A stretch of DNA of 64,000 bases from Faecalibacterium sp. UBA1762 (GTDB taxonomy: Bacteria > Bacillota > Clostridia > Oscillospirales > Ruminococcaceae), in contig DCHC01000041.1 in assembly GCA_002314755.1 (NCBI GenBank), positions 1 to 64,000 of the forward strand, written 5' to 3'. Below, one piece after another: positions 24,590-33,713 of the stretch (the first letter of the stretch is position 1; every line of letters begins with the position of its first letter). The notes beneath the pieces are model-generated. The model did not search any database. It was given only the letters and a program-made list of their open reading frames with translations, and was not told the DNA's origin. Position numbers and translations under genes: made by a program.

Positions 24590-25153
24590 ATGAAAAAAAT
24601 ACAGTATAACGCGCCGGTAACACTCAGCTTTTTCTTTGCCAGTCTTGCCGTACTGTTGGCAGGCTTTATTACCGGCGGTGACAGCACGCTACTGTTGTTC
24701 TCCGTTTACCGCAGTCCCTTATCTGACCCGTTTTTTTATCTTCGCTTGTTTGGCCATGTGCTGGGACATTCCGGCTGGGACCATTTTACCGGTAACATGC
24801 TGCTTTTACTGGTTGTCGGACCTCCGCTGGAGGAACGGTACGGCAGCCGACCCATGATCATCGGCATTTTGGTAACCGCTATAACCACCGGTCTGGTTCA
24901 GTGCCTGCTGTTTCCTCATGCTATACTGTTGGGCGCAAGCGGCGTCGTATTTTTTCTGATCATTCTCTCCTCCTTTGCCGGAGGAGAAAAAGGTCGCATC
25001 CCCTTAACGCTCATTCTGGTCGCCGCCTCTTATCTGGGGCAGGAGATTTACAGCGCCCTGTTTGTCACGGATAACATCTCTAATCTGACCCACATCATCG
25101 GCGGCATACTTGGCATTCTGCTTGGCTTCTGGATCAAAAGAAAACACAGCTGA
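24590..25153 (+). CDS. Rhomboid family intramembrane serine protease
   Basis: A 187-residue protein with six membrane helices, the minimal bacterial rhomboid. HVLGHSGWDHFTGNMLLLL (56-74) is the helix-2 motif, the nucleophile is Ser117 in GASGVV, and the catalytic histidine is His168 in THIIGG. It would cleave other membrane proteins within the bilayer; substrates are unknown. The ATG at 24590 follows AGAGAGGA; longer readings lack a ribosome site. It is the only gene of its unit and ends in a terminator at 25178. Confidence 0.9.
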   Translation: MKKIQYNAPVTLSFFFASLAVLLAGFITGGDSTLLLFSVYRSPLSDPFFYLRLFGHVLGHSGWDHFTGNMLLLLVVGPPLEERYGSRPMIIGILVTAITTGLVQCLLFPHAILLGASGVVFFLIILSSFAGGEKGRIPLTLILVAASYLGQEIYSALFVTDNISNLTHIIGGILGILLGFWIKRKHS

Positions 25154-25177
25154 TTTGCCGCCTCCCATGTCAGTCAA

Positions 25178-25225
25178 CCCATGAGAACTGTCTGTTAACC
25201 GGCAGCTCTCATGGGCATTTTTTCT
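25178..25225 (+). terminator. Terminator of the rhomboid gene
   Basis: CCCATGAGA/TCTCATGGG with inner CTG/CAG pairing, followed by CATTTTTT. Confidence 0.82.
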
Positions 25226-25522
25226 GTCAAATAAGTTCCGTTGTTGTTCCACAGGTTGCCTGCACTGTTTGTAAAAGGGCACGCTTGCAGCGTTTTTAAG
25301 GTCGATATCTTCTCCGGTGGGGTTAACACCGACGCGATATCTCCGGTAATGCCCAGATGTTTCCCGTTCAGAATATTTTTCTTTGCAAACACGAACGGGT
25401 TTTCTAAAAAAACCGGAATTTCCATCCCGTTTTGGTTGCTATCCATTTTCAGCTGCCCCTTTTCCCTGTTATTTACCGAAATCATGGAACAATACGTCGT
25501 ATTTGTAAAGTGATAATTCACG
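25226..25522. other. Intergenic stretch without a convincing gene
   Basis: Both strands have open frames of about 90-108 codons, but none has a good ribosome site, recognisable motif or typical composition. The minus-strand frame 25195-25521 contains LKMDSNQNGMEIPVFLENPF and runs back into the rhomboid terminator. It may be a decayed gene fragment. Confidence 0.4.
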
Positions 25523-25561
25523 CAAAAAAGCAGGGAACCTTACGACGAAGATTCCCTGCTG
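25523..25561 (-). terminator. Terminator of the sodium symporter gene
   Basis: Minus strand AGCAGGGAA/TTCCCTGCT with a 14-base loop, then a T run. Confidence 0.85.
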
Positions 25562-25579
25562 CGAATTTGAAAAATAATA

Positions 25580-26950
25580 TTAAATCAGGCTCATAACCAG
25601 AACGACCAAAATAATAACCGGCAGTACAAAGGTCATATAGCCGCGCAGCCATGCAGGCAGCTTAACACCGTGGTCACCGGTATTGATCTCGGTAAAGAAG
25701 CTCTTCCAGCCCCAACCGTAACGGCAGGTGCAGAACAGCGTATAGACCAGAGAACCGATGGGCAGCAGAATATTGGAGACCGCGTAGTCCTCTAAATCCA
25801 TAAAGCCCTTACCGAAGAGAGTAACCTCTTCCCAAATATTCAGACTGAACACAGCGGGCAACACCAGCACCAGCATCAATGCCAGGTTGATCAAGGCAAT
25901 GGCAGGCCGTTTCAGCTTGGTGGTCTCCAGCCAGAAGGACATAATATTCTCAAATACGGCGATAACGGTGGACATTGCCGCAAAGCTCATGAACAGGAAG
26001 AACAAAACGCCCAGGATACGACCGCCCTTCATTTGATTGAAGATGCTGGACAGAGTCATAAACAGGAAGCTTGCGCCGCCGGACTGGTCGGTGATGGCTT
26101 CGGAGCTATAGGAGAAGTAAGCGGGGAAAATAATCAGGCCGCTCATCAAAGCAACCATGGTATCCAGACCGATAATGGTGAAGCCTTCGCCGGCAAGACG
26201 GCGGTCTTTGCCGATATAGCTGCCGAAGATGGCGATAGAGCCAATACCGATGGACAGGGTAAAAAATGCTTGACCCATGGCAGCACCGACAACCTTGCCG
26301 ATACCGTAGCTTTCAATGCTCTTGACCGAGGGAACCAGATAAAACTTCAAGCCTTCCTTGGTGCCGGGCAGGGTGCAGGAATAGACAGCCATACCGATCA
26401 TCAGGACAAACAGCATGACCATCATCACCTTGGTCACCCGTTCCACACCCTTCTGCAGACCCAAAGAGCAAACCAGCAGACCCAAGAAAATAGCGGTATA
26501 GGCACCGGCGATATCCATTGCGGGGTTGGATACTGTTGCGCCGAACGCCTCACCCAACTGGGCAATGGTGGTCATACCCTCCATTGAGCCGGTCAGGTAC
26601 TTGACAAAGTAGATCAGCATCCAGCCTGTGATAACGGTATAGCACATCATCAGCAGATAGTTACCGGCCATACCGAAGTACTTCCAGATGTGCCAGTTGC
26701 TGCCCTTAGGCTCCAGCACATCAAAGGAGGTGGCGATACTGCGCTGGCTACCGCGACCAACCGCCAATTCAGCGGTCATAACAGGTGCGCCCAGCAAAAT
26801 CAGGAATGCCAGATAAATCAGCACAAAAATTGCGCCGCCGTAGGCACCGGTAATGATAGGAAACCGGTAAACATTGCCCAGACCAATGGCACATCCGGCA
26901 GAGATGAGGATGAAACCAAGGCGAGAGGCAAACTTTTCACGCGTTTGCAT
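25580..26950 (-). CDS. Sodium-dependent transporter, neurotransmitter:sodium symporter (SNF) family
   Basis: A 456-residue membrane protein with eleven to twelve helices of the LeuT fold, importing an amino acid or amine with sodium. The first-helix signature SRLGFILISAGCAIGLGNVYRFP is split here as SRLGFILISAGCAIGLG and NVYRFPII; GAYGGAIFVLIYL follows, and sodium-site stretches around GQAFFTLSIGIGSIAIFGSY are clear. RBS CGGAGGAAAG. Single gene with its own promoter and terminator. Substrate unknown; bacterial members carry tryptophan, tyrosine, leucine or methionine. Confidence 0.92.
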   Translation of the reverse strand: MQTREKFASRLGFILISAGCAIGLGNVYRFPIITGAYGGAIFVLIYLAFLILLGAPVMTAELAVGRGSQRSIATSFDVLEPKGSNWHIWKYFGMAGNYLLMMCYTVITGWMLIYFVKYLTGSMEGMTTIAQLGEAFGATVSNPAMDIAGAYTAIFLGLLVCSLGLQKGVERVTKVMMVMLFVLMIGMAVYSCTLPGTKEGLKFYLVPSVKSIESYGIGKVVGAAMGQAFFTLSIGIGSIAIFGSYIGKDRRLAGEGFTIIGLDTMVALMSGLIIFPAYFSYSSEAITDQSGGASFLFMTLSSIFNQMKGGRILGVLFFLFMSFAAMSTVIAVFENIMSFWLETTKLKRPAIALINLALMLVLVLPAVFSLNIWEEVTLFGKGFMDLEDYAVSNILLPIGSLVYTLFCTCRYGWGWKSFFTEINTGDHGVKLPAWLRGYMTFVLPVIILVVLVMSLI

Positions 26951-27001
26951 AAGAACTTTCCTCCGAAAACTTTTTCTTTTCCCTTTTTGGGAATTAAAGG
27001 T

Positions 27002-27030
27002 ATTTTACACCATTTTGTAAGGAAAATCAA
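27002..27030 (-). promoter_or_regulatory. Promoter of the sodium symporter gene
   Basis: Minus strand TTGATT, 17-base spacer, TAAAAT, about 50 bases before the start. Confidence 0.6.
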
Positions 27031-27166
27031 GCTAAAAAATTGCTTTTCGCGGTCAATCAGCTTTAATATGCATAGTTTCTGCTTTTTGTTTTTGCGGTTA
27101 TGCTTTTTATCGATTCATTATGATTTGTTTTGAGACTTGCACACTTCACTTAACGGATAACAAAGC

Positions 27167-27195
27167 TTGACTTTTTCTGTTTGACGGTCTATATT
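27167..27195 (+). promoter_or_regulatory. Promoter of the GH42 gene
   Basis: TTGACT, 17-base spacer, TATATT, about 59 bases before the start. Between this and the divergent promoter at 27002 I see only AT-rich DNA. Confidence 0.65.
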
Positions 27196-27253
27196 CAAAG
27201 AAAAAGCTGCCGGTAACCTTGAATCGGCGCAGATACAAAAAGGAGTGTACACC

Positions 27254-29218
27254 ATGGCTGTAAAACCGTTTTTAGGCGTTGCCTATTATCCGGAGGATTG
27301 GGATGAGGCACAGATTCCCGAGGACATTGCCTGGATGCAAAAAGCCGGCATAACCTGTGCCCGTATTGCTGAATTTGCCTGGAGGAAAATGGAGCCTGCC
27401 CCTGGACAATATGAGTTTGGCTGGCTGCACCGGGTAATCGATGCCCTGCGAGAAGCCGGTATCGCCGTTGTATTGGGTACCCCCACTGCCACACCGCCTA
27501 TCTGGCTTGCGCAGCAGCACCCTAAGGCTTTTACGGTAAACGCGCAGGGTGTTCGCGCACAGCACGGTGCCCGGCGCAGCTACTGCAGCAACAATCCCGA
27601 TTATCAGGCTGCCTGCGAACGTATTGTCGAGGCAATGGGCAAAGAATTCGGCCACGATCCCGCCGTCATCGGTTGGCAGCTGGACAACGAGATATACACT
27701 TGGCCGCAAAATGCCTGCTGCTGCGAATATTGCACCGCCGATTTTCACCGCGCGCTGCAGGAAAAATACGGTACCGTTGAGCTGCTGAACCAGCGCTGGG
27801 ATTTAAACCTGTTCAGTCAGGCGTACGACAATTTTGATCAGGTGCAGATTCCCACTGTCGGCTGGCATAACCCCCATGTCAAATATGAGTGGGCAGCCGC
27901 TCACTACAAGGCGGATATGCGTCTGATCCACCGCCACGCCGAGCTCCTGCACCGGTATACCGACAAACCCATCGGTACCGATATGATGCCCTTTAACGGC
28001 ATGGATTACGAGGAGATGACCGCGCCTCTGGATGTGGTGGAATTCAACCACTATAACGATTGGCGGGATACCGAGGGTGCCGTGTTCTGGTTTGACTATC
28101 TGCGCACCCTGAAAGAGGTACCGTTCTGGAACACCGAAACTGCTGCAACCTGGACAGCGAGTGTGCAGACCGGGCTGCAGATGCAGCCGGAGGGCTGGTG
28201 CCGTATGAACAGCTGGCTGCCTGTGGCGCTGGGCGGCGAGGGCAATATGTATTGGCTATTCCGTCAGCACTGGGCCGGTCACGAGCTGATGCACGGCTCG
28301 GTGCTTTCTGCCTGCGGCAGACCCACCCACACCTTCGGAGAAATTCAGCGCACGGCAGCTGAGATGAACACGGCTGCCGATCTGATCAACAGCACCGGAG
28401 TTCACAGTGAAATTGCTGTCCATTTTACCAGCCGTAGCTGGCAACTGTTCAACCAGCAACCGATTGTACCGGAGCTGGACTACCAGAGCGAAGTACGCAA
28501 AGCGCATGCAGCCCTGTGCCGTTCAGGTTTTCGGCCGGATGTCATTGGCGCAAGACATAGCCTAGATGGCTACAAGCTGCTGTTCAGCCCGTTGGTCATG
28601 ACGCTGGAGGATAGCGACATGGGCAACCGTATTACGGAATGGGTAAAAGCGGGCGGCATCTGGGTCGTCGGCCCTATGACCGATATCCGCAATGATATCG
28701 GCGCGCATTTTACTGACCGGGCCATGGGCACTGTGGAGCAGCTGCTGGGTATTCGGCTGGAGTACGCGGTACCCAATATTCAGGGACCTATTCAGACCGC
28801 TTGGAACGGCGGTGAAGCCTTGACCCCCGGCAATTTTGTCGAGTGCTATAGCGGTGTCCTGGAGCCCCTTGCCAAAGTGACAGGCGGGCACAGTGCCCTG
28901 AACGGACTGACCGTCGTCGGAAAGGCAGTCTGCGGAAAGGGGCAGGTCATTGTACTGGGCTGCCTAACCGATGACAGGGGCTATGACCGTCTGGTTCGCA
29001 TTGCCGCCGACCTTGCCGGCATAGAGGGCTATCAGGTAACCGGAACCCTGCAGATCATCCCCCGCATAGGCAAGCAGGAGGTCCTGATGCTATGCGAAAC
29101 CGGCGGCGCGGAGGCTACAATCCGGCTGAAAAAGGCCATGCGGGATCTTCTGACCGGCAAGGAGTACCATGCCGGTGTTACCCGTATCCACCCCTGGGAT
29201 ATTTTGATTCTGCAGTAG
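27254..29218 (+). CDS. Beta-galactosidase, glycoside hydrolase family 42
   Basis: A 654-residue cytoplasmic enzyme that removes terminal beta-galactose. It has the three GH42 domains in order: a TIM barrel (about 1-385), a trimerisation domain with a GATase-like fold (about 385-590) and a short C-terminal domain. The acid/base is Glu146 in WQLDNEI and the nucleophile Glu295 in FWNTETAA. The zinc site is kept: Cys111 and the cluster ACCCEYC (Cys155-160). No signal peptide, so the substrate must be imported. Start at the ATG eight bases after AAAAAGGAG. Monocistronic with promoter and terminator; no sugar regulator is adjacent. Confidence 0.94.
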   Translation: MAVKPFLGVAYYPEDWDEAQIPEDIAWMQKAGITCARIAEFAWRKMEPAPGQYEFGWLHRVIDALREAGIAVVLGTPTATPPIWLAQQHPKAFTVNAQGVRAQHGARRSYCSNNPDYQAACERIVEAMGKEFGHDPAVIGWQLDNEIYTWPQNACCCEYCTADFHRALQEKYGTVELLNQRWDLNLFSQAYDNFDQVQIPTVGWHNPHVKYEWAAAHYKADMRLIHRHAELLHRYTDKPIGTDMMPFNGMDYEEMTAPLDVVEFNHYNDWRDTEGAVFWFDYLRTLKEVPFWNTETAATWTASVQTGLQMQPEGWCRMNSWLPVALGGEGNMYWLFRQHWAGHELMHGSVLSACGRPTHTFGEIQRTAAEMNTAADLINSTGVHSEIAVHFTSRSWQLFNQQPIVPELDYQSEVRKAHAALCRSGFRPDVIGARHSLDGYKLLFSPLVMTLEDSDMGNRITEWVKAGGIWVVGPMTDIRNDIGAHFTDRAMGTVEQLLGIRLEYAVPNIQGPIQTAWNGGEALTPGNFVECYSGVLEPLAKVTGGHSALNGLTVVGKAVCGKGQVIVLGCLTDDRGYDRLVRIAADLAGIEGYQVTGTLQIIPRIGKQEVLMLCETGGAEATIRLKKAMRDLLTGKEYHAGVTRIHPWDILILQ

Positions 29219-29263
29219 TCCTCCCCTTTTTTCACATCTGCATCTGAATGGATTAAGACGCTA

Positions 29264-29302
29264 CCCGCATTACAAAGCGATATGTAATGCGGGCAGTTTT
29301 TT
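29264..29302 (+). terminator. Terminator of the GH42 gene
   Basis: Perfect CCCGCATTACA/TGTAATGCGGG stem, eight-base loop, CAGTTTTTT tail. Confidence 0.92.
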
Positions 29303-29326
29303 CTGCGCATTTTCTGCGGAGGAGGC

Positions 29327-29521
29327 TCACTCCTCCTCTTCATCCTGCTGTTCCATATAAACGGACAGCAGCTTTATTTTTTGTCTAAGAGAACTGCTGT
29401 CCCACGCTAACCCTTGCGCTATCTTTGATGATATCCGGTCAGCAGCAGACGACATCACTTCTGTTTCCCTGTCCGGCGAGTTTTCAGGCGTCTCTGAGAA
29501 TGCATTTTCTTTTTGCCGCAT
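29327..29521 (-). CDS. Small acidic hypothetical protein, 64 residues
   Basis: I do not recognise it. It has a convincing ribosome site, AGAAGGAG nine bases before the ATG, a polar Ser/Asp/Glu-rich body with one amphipathic helix (SSLRQKIKLLSVYMEQQ) and an acidic end DEEEE. No membrane segment. It lies between the GH42 terminator and the divergent spoIIR gene. A competing minus-strand frame at 29455-29691 overlaps its upstream part but has only a TTG start and no ribosome site. Confidence 0.45.
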   Translation of the reverse strand: MRQKENAFSETPENSPDRETEVMSSAADRISSKIAQGLAWDSSSLRQKIKLLSVYMEQQDEEEE

Positions 29522-29642
29522 TTTTCCTTGCTCCTTCTTTTGTTTTGCTGTCGCCGCTGTGAATAAAGCTGCGCTTTAAAGGCAATACTGGTGATATGGG
29601 AAATTTTTCCATCAACATCATATTGCAAAGGAACCGTAAAAA

Positions 29643-30302
29643 ATGCCGAAATTTCATAACCGTGCAGCCGATTTATACTGCACACACCCAAAACGAAACC
29701 GCACCTGCATCTGCATCCGTTTAGCAGCGCTTATCGGTACGCTTGCTGCCATCTTTTTAATGAATTTCTGTAGCTTTGCCCGGGTGTGCAACACGCTGCG
29801 CAGCCAGACCCTGCGGCTGCATATCATAGCCAACAGTGACAGCGCCGCTGACCAGCAACTAAAGCTCCTGGTACGGGACGCTGTGGTCAGAGATTGCTCC
29901 CGGCTGTTTTGCAACTGTACGTCTTTGGAGCAGACTCAACAGATCGCTGCAGAAAATTTATCCCGACTGCAACATACTGCACAGAATACCCTTCAGCAGG
30001 CCGGTTGCTCTTATCCGGTGGAAATATGTTTAACAAATATGTGGTTTGATATCCGCAGCTATGAAAGCTACACTCTACCGGCCGGACAATACCGTACCCT
30101 GCAGATAAAAATCGGAAAAGCAGAGGGCTACAACTGGTGGTGTGTGCTTTTTCCCTCTCTTTGTCTGCCCTCCTCCGGCAGGGACACCCGACAGGAAGCA
30201 ACCCGCGTCTGGGGTGAGGATGGTGTTCAACTGATCACCGGAGAGCCAAAATACAAATTTGCGATTGCGGAGCTGTGGGAAAAGCTTCGGGATAAAGGCT
30301 GA
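29643..30302 (+). CDS. spoIIR: Stage II sporulation protein R
   Basis: A 219-residue secreted signalling protein. In Bacillus SpoIIR is made in the forespore under sigma-F and triggers SpoIIGA to process pro-sigma-E in the mother cell. The N-terminal membrane segment is about 26-44; the family core follows: LRLHIIANSDSAADQQLKLL (about 58-77), RDAVVRDCS, YTLPAGQYRTLQIKIGKAEG and NWWCVLFPSLCLP. It starts at an ATG behind AAAGGA. It is directly upstream of addB on the same strand but addB has its own TATAAT. This gene is the best evidence that the organism belongs to a spore-forming lineage. Confidence 0.9.
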   Translation: MPKFHNRAADLYCTHPKRNRTCICIRLAALIGTLAAIFLMNFCSFARVCNTLRSQTLRLHIIANSDSAADQQLKLLVRDAVVRDCSRLFCNCTSLEQTQQIAAENLSRLQHTAQNTLQQAGCSYPVEICLTNMWFDIRSYESYTLPAGQYRTLQIKIGKAEGYNWWCVLFPSLCLPSSGRDTRQEATRVWGEDGVQLITGEPKYKFAIAELWEKLRDKG

Positions 30303-30405
30303 CGGGTACCGTTTTTGCACCTTTTATGCCATTTGCGTTTTCTTTTTTGTTTCGTTATGTTATAATATGGACAAATCTCTTTTGACAAAAAAGGAGTCTT
30401 TGTCT

Positions 30406-33400
30406 ATGCTTCAGTTCATTCTCGGCCGTGCCGGTACCGGTAAGACCCATGCAGTCTGGTCCGCCATTTTGGAACGGGCCCGGCAGGGAAAGCGCAGCCT
30501 GCTGATCGTGCCGGAACAGTTTGCCAGCACTGCCGATTTACAGGGATATACTGTATTAGGCGACAGTCTGCACTCCTTTTTGAAGGTGTGCAGCTTTCGT
30601 ACCCTGACAGCTCTGCTGGAGGACCGGTTTGGCGGCGGCGCCGAGGCCACCCTAACGGATGCCGGCAGAATGGTTCTGCTACGCCGCGCACTGGAACAGA
30701 TGGGGCCGTCCCTCTCCTATTATAGCCGCAGCCGTCATAGCATCCCTTTTTGTGCCGACTGTTCCGAAGTGCTGCAGCAGTTAAAATACTGCGGTGTCGA
30801 ACCGGAGCTGCTGGAATCCGCTGCCGAAGGGGCCACCGGTGCTCACAGTCTGCGTTTAAAAGAGCTTGCCGCTATCTACCGCGCCTATGAAACGGAGCGC
30901 CGGCGCACCGGGCTGGCCCCGGTAGATCGCATTTTACGTGCTGCCCAGCGGATGTCTGACAGTTTTTTTTCCGACACCGCCTGCTTTTTAGACGGCTTTG
31001 GCGAGTTTACCGCTCCCGAGGCCGCCTTGATTACCAAAATGCTGACCGGTGCCCCGCTGGTCACAGTCACCCTCTGCAGTCCCTCGCTGGAGCAGGAAAA
31101 AGTTGACTTTACCCCCTTTTCTCCTGCCACAGCCACCGGCGTCTACTTATGGAAAATGGCAAAGCGGTACAATGTACCGGTTGCACAACCCGTCTGCCTG
31201 CAAACCGGATACCGTTTTTGCTCGCCGAAGCTGCTGCAGTTGGAGCAGTATGTGGGAAAACAGCCGGATTGCCTTCAGGCTGCCTGTGTAAAAACAGGAT
31301 CCGAAAATTCACCTGCTCTTATTTGCTACAAAGCGGACGGCATATATCAGGAGGCGGAGTTTGCCGCCGCCCGCTGCGCACAGTTGTTCCGACAGGGAGT
31401 ACCCTATGCAGATATGACCGTGATCTGCCGGGATGCCGAAAGCTATCTACCCGCCCTGCAGTACGCTTTCCGAATGTATGACATTCCTCTGTTTACCGGC
31501 AGCACCGTCAGTGCGGAGTACGCCCCCCTTGCGGTCTTTCTACGGGCAGGTCTTGCCATCGGTAAAAACGGTTTGACCGGTGACGGCATTTTGAATCTGT
31601 TGAAGACCGGCATCTGTTCCGATGTCAGTGAGGACGCCCTGAGTGCCCTGGAAAACTATGCCTATACATGGCGACCCACATCCGCAGAATGGCGCGCCCC
31701 CTTTACCCGCAACCCCGCCGGTCCCGAAGCCGGTGAAATGAACGAGGCCGATGCCGAACAGCTCTCCCTTGCCGAAGCCCTACGCGCCTGTGTTGTACCT
31801 GCCGCAGAAGCTTTCCAGAACGACCGGGGAAAGACTGCACTTTCCATCACTTCCGCCTTGTACCGCCTTGCCCTTGACCTGGGCGCAGACCGTACGGTGC
31901 TGCACTGGATAGAGGAGGAAAAGCATCTCGGCTTAGGCAGCTTTGATAGTAGCCGTATGTGGGATACCCTGATCGGTTTTTTGGATGAGATGGCGCAGCT
32001 GTTGGGCGAAGAACCCATTGACTGCAGTGTATATGATGAGCTTTTCTGTGTACTGCTGCGCTCAGCCAAGATTGGTCAGGCGCCCCACAACCGCAATCAG
32101 GTGGTGCTGGCTGCCGCTGACTCTGTCCGACTGGACAATCCCGACCATATCATTGTACTTGGACTGAACGAAGGACATTTCCCCGCTCCGATCGGAGAAA
32201 GTCCGCTTTTGAATAGCGAAGACCGCGCACTTTTGGAAAAGATGGGTGCCCCCCTCAGCGGCAATTTTGAGAGCATGGTGCTGCGGGAGGAGATGAATTT
32301 ATACCGGGCCCTGACCGGAGCAAGGCATAGCCTAACCCTAAGCTATCTTGCCAAAAATAACGGTGTTCCCCAGATGTTATGCGCACCGGTACAAGGTCTG
32401 CTCGATAAGATCGGGCTAACCCCCTGCCAGCCGGATTTGCAAAGCCTTGCCCTGACCGGCCAATCCGCTTTGGAGCTGCTTGCCCGCAACTGGCAGGTGG
32501 ATTCTCCTGAAACCGCCGCGCTGCGTACTGCTTTAGCAGAAAACGCCGCCACCGTACCGCGCCTAAATGCCCTGCAACAGGCCTCCCGACGGACGAATTT
32601 TTCCGTTCCGGATCCCACCGGGCTGCGCAAACTGCTGGGCGGGGAGCTGTATCTCAGCCCCAGCCGGGTGGAAAGCTATTATCAATGCCCTTTCAGTTAT
32701 TTTTTACAGTATATTCTGAATGTTCGCCCCCGTCCCCGCGCAGAGCTGGGTATTCCCCAAAGCGGCACCCTGGTGCATTGGCTACTGGAAAATCTGCTGC
32801 GCGACTTCCCCTCTTTACAGGGATTAGATGATGCCCGTCTGAAGGAAGAGGTCAATAGCCGCACTCAGGATTTTATCCGTCAGCTTCTGCCCGGACAGTC
32901 CACCAATAGGTTACAGTATCTGTTGCGGCGTATTTGCGAAAATGCGGTCCGGCTACTCACCTTTATCCGAAATGAACTTGCCCAAGGTAAATTTGAACCC
33001 AAAGCAATGGAGCAGCCGATCGGTGACAGCGGCGTCCCCTCTATCACCCTGGCCGGTCAAAACGGTGAAACCATCCGCATTGTCGGCACAGTTGACCGGG
33101 TGGATACCATGACGGCCGAGGACGGCAGCCAATGGCTTCGGGTTGTGGATTACAAAACCGGCAGCAAGACCTTCTCGCTGGATGATGTCTGTTTCGGTAT
33201 CAATACCCAAATGCTGCTGTATCTGTTCACTCTGACACAAAACGGAAAAGAGCTGTTCGGTCCCTCTGACCCCGCCGGTGTACTGTATTTGATCAGTGAC
33301 CCCGCCCCATCTACCGACGGCAGTAAAAGTATCTTTTCTGTAGATGGCTTGATCGTCAACCAGCCGGATGTAGTTTCCGCTATGGATTCCACCCAGACCG

Positions 33401-33711
33401 GCCGATATCTGCCCGGCACCGTCAGTTTTAAAGAGGGCGTTTTCAGCGGCAACAAGCTGGTGGAGATAGCTATGCTGGGCAGACTGTCTAAACGGCTGGA
33501 ACATCTGGTATGCCAGATGGCGGACAGGCTGTACGAGGGAAGCATTGCCGCCTGCCCCCTTGCCCACAGCGGCGACTATCTCCGTTGTGCCAGCTGCGAT
33601 TACCGCAGTGTCTGTCACCATCAAGACGGTGAAAATGAATTGAAGATTCCAAAGGATGTGTGGAAAACTGTCCTTGCTGACCCGGATGTAACGGAAGAGG
33701 AGGGAGAGTAA
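30406..33711 (+). CDS. addB: ATP-dependent helicase/nuclease subunit B (AddB)
   Basis: A 1101-residue subunit of the AddAB helicase-nuclease that resects double-strand breaks up to a Chi site for RecA loading. The N-terminal Walker A is GRAGTGKT (about 7-14). The C-terminal nuclease carries VVDYKTG and the iron-sulfur staple: YYQCPFSYFLQYIL with the three late cysteines in CASCDYRSVCHH. Start chosen at MLQFILGRAGTGKT with AAAAAAGGAG upstream; a TATAAT at 30361-30366 gives a likely promoter with a weak -35. The stop lies two bases before addA, so both subunits are translated together. Confidence 0.96.
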   Translation: MLQFILGRAGTGKTHAVWSAILERARQGKRSLLIVPEQFASTADLQGYTVLGDSLHSFLKVCSFRTLTALLEDRFGGGAEATLTDAGRMVLLRRALEQMGPSLSYYSRSRHSIPFCADCSEVLQQLKYCGVEPELLESAAEGATGAHSLRLKELAAIYRAYETERRRTGLAPVDRILRAAQRMSDSFFSDTACFLDGFGEFTAPEAALITKMLTGAPLVTVTLCSPSLEQEKVDFTPFSPATATGVYLWKMAKRYNVPVAQPVCLQTGYRFCSPKLLQLEQYVGKQPDCLQAACVKTGSENSPALICYKADGIYQEAEFAAARCAQLFRQGVPYADMTVICRDAESYLPALQYAFRMYDIPLFTGSTVSAEYAPLAVFLRAGLAIGKNGLTGDGILNLLKTGICSDVSEDALSALENYAYTWRPTSAEWRAPFTRNPAGPEAGEMNEADAEQLSLAEALRACVVPAAEAFQNDRGKTALSITSALYRLALDLGADRTVLHWIEEEKHLGLGSFDSSRMWDTLIGFLDEMAQLLGEEPIDCSVYDELFCVLLRSAKIGQAPHNRNQVVLAAADSVRLDNPDHIIVLGLNEGHFPAPIGESPLLNSEDRALLEKMGAPLSGNFESMVLREEMNLYRALTGARHSLTLSYLAKNNGVPQMLCAPVQGLLDKIGLTPCQPDLQSLALTGQSALELLARNWQVDSPETAALRTALAENAATVPRLNALQQASRRTNFSVPDPTGLRKLLGGELYLSPSRVESYYQCPFSYFLQYILNVRPRPRAELGIPQSGTLVHWLLENLLRDFPSLQGLDDARLKEEVNSRTQDFIRQLLPGQSTNRLQYLLRRICENAVRLLTFIRNELAQGKFEPKAMEQPIGDSGVPSITLAGQNGETIRIVGTVDRVDTMTAEDGSQWLRVVDYKTGSKTFSLDDVCFGINTQMLLYLFTLTQNGKELFGPSDPAGVLYLISDPAPSTDGSKSIFSVDGLIVNQPDVVSAMDSTQTGRYLPGTVSFKEGVFSGNKLVEIAMLGRLSKRLEHLVCQMADRLYEGSIAACPLAHSGDYLRCASCDYRSVCHHQDGENELKIPKDVWKTVLADPDVTEEEGE

Positions 33712-33713
33712 CT

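Noticed and set aside
25241..25513. Plus-strand frame of 90 codons between rhomboid and symporter genes
   Set aside because: Phe/Ser/Pro-rich low-quality composition, no ribosome site, convergent with terminators.
26033..26587. Plus-strand frame of 184 codons opposite the sodium symporter gene
   Set aside because: Asp/Gly/His-rich antisense of a membrane protein, no start signal.
29455..29691. Minus-strand frame of 78 codons upstream of spoIIR
   Set aside because: Only a TTG start without ribosome site and it overlaps the spoIIR start; the shorter frame 29327-29521 has better signals.
32953..33624. Minus-strand frame of 223 codons opposite addB
   Set aside because: Lies in a gene with strong helicase-nuclease motifs; no own signals.
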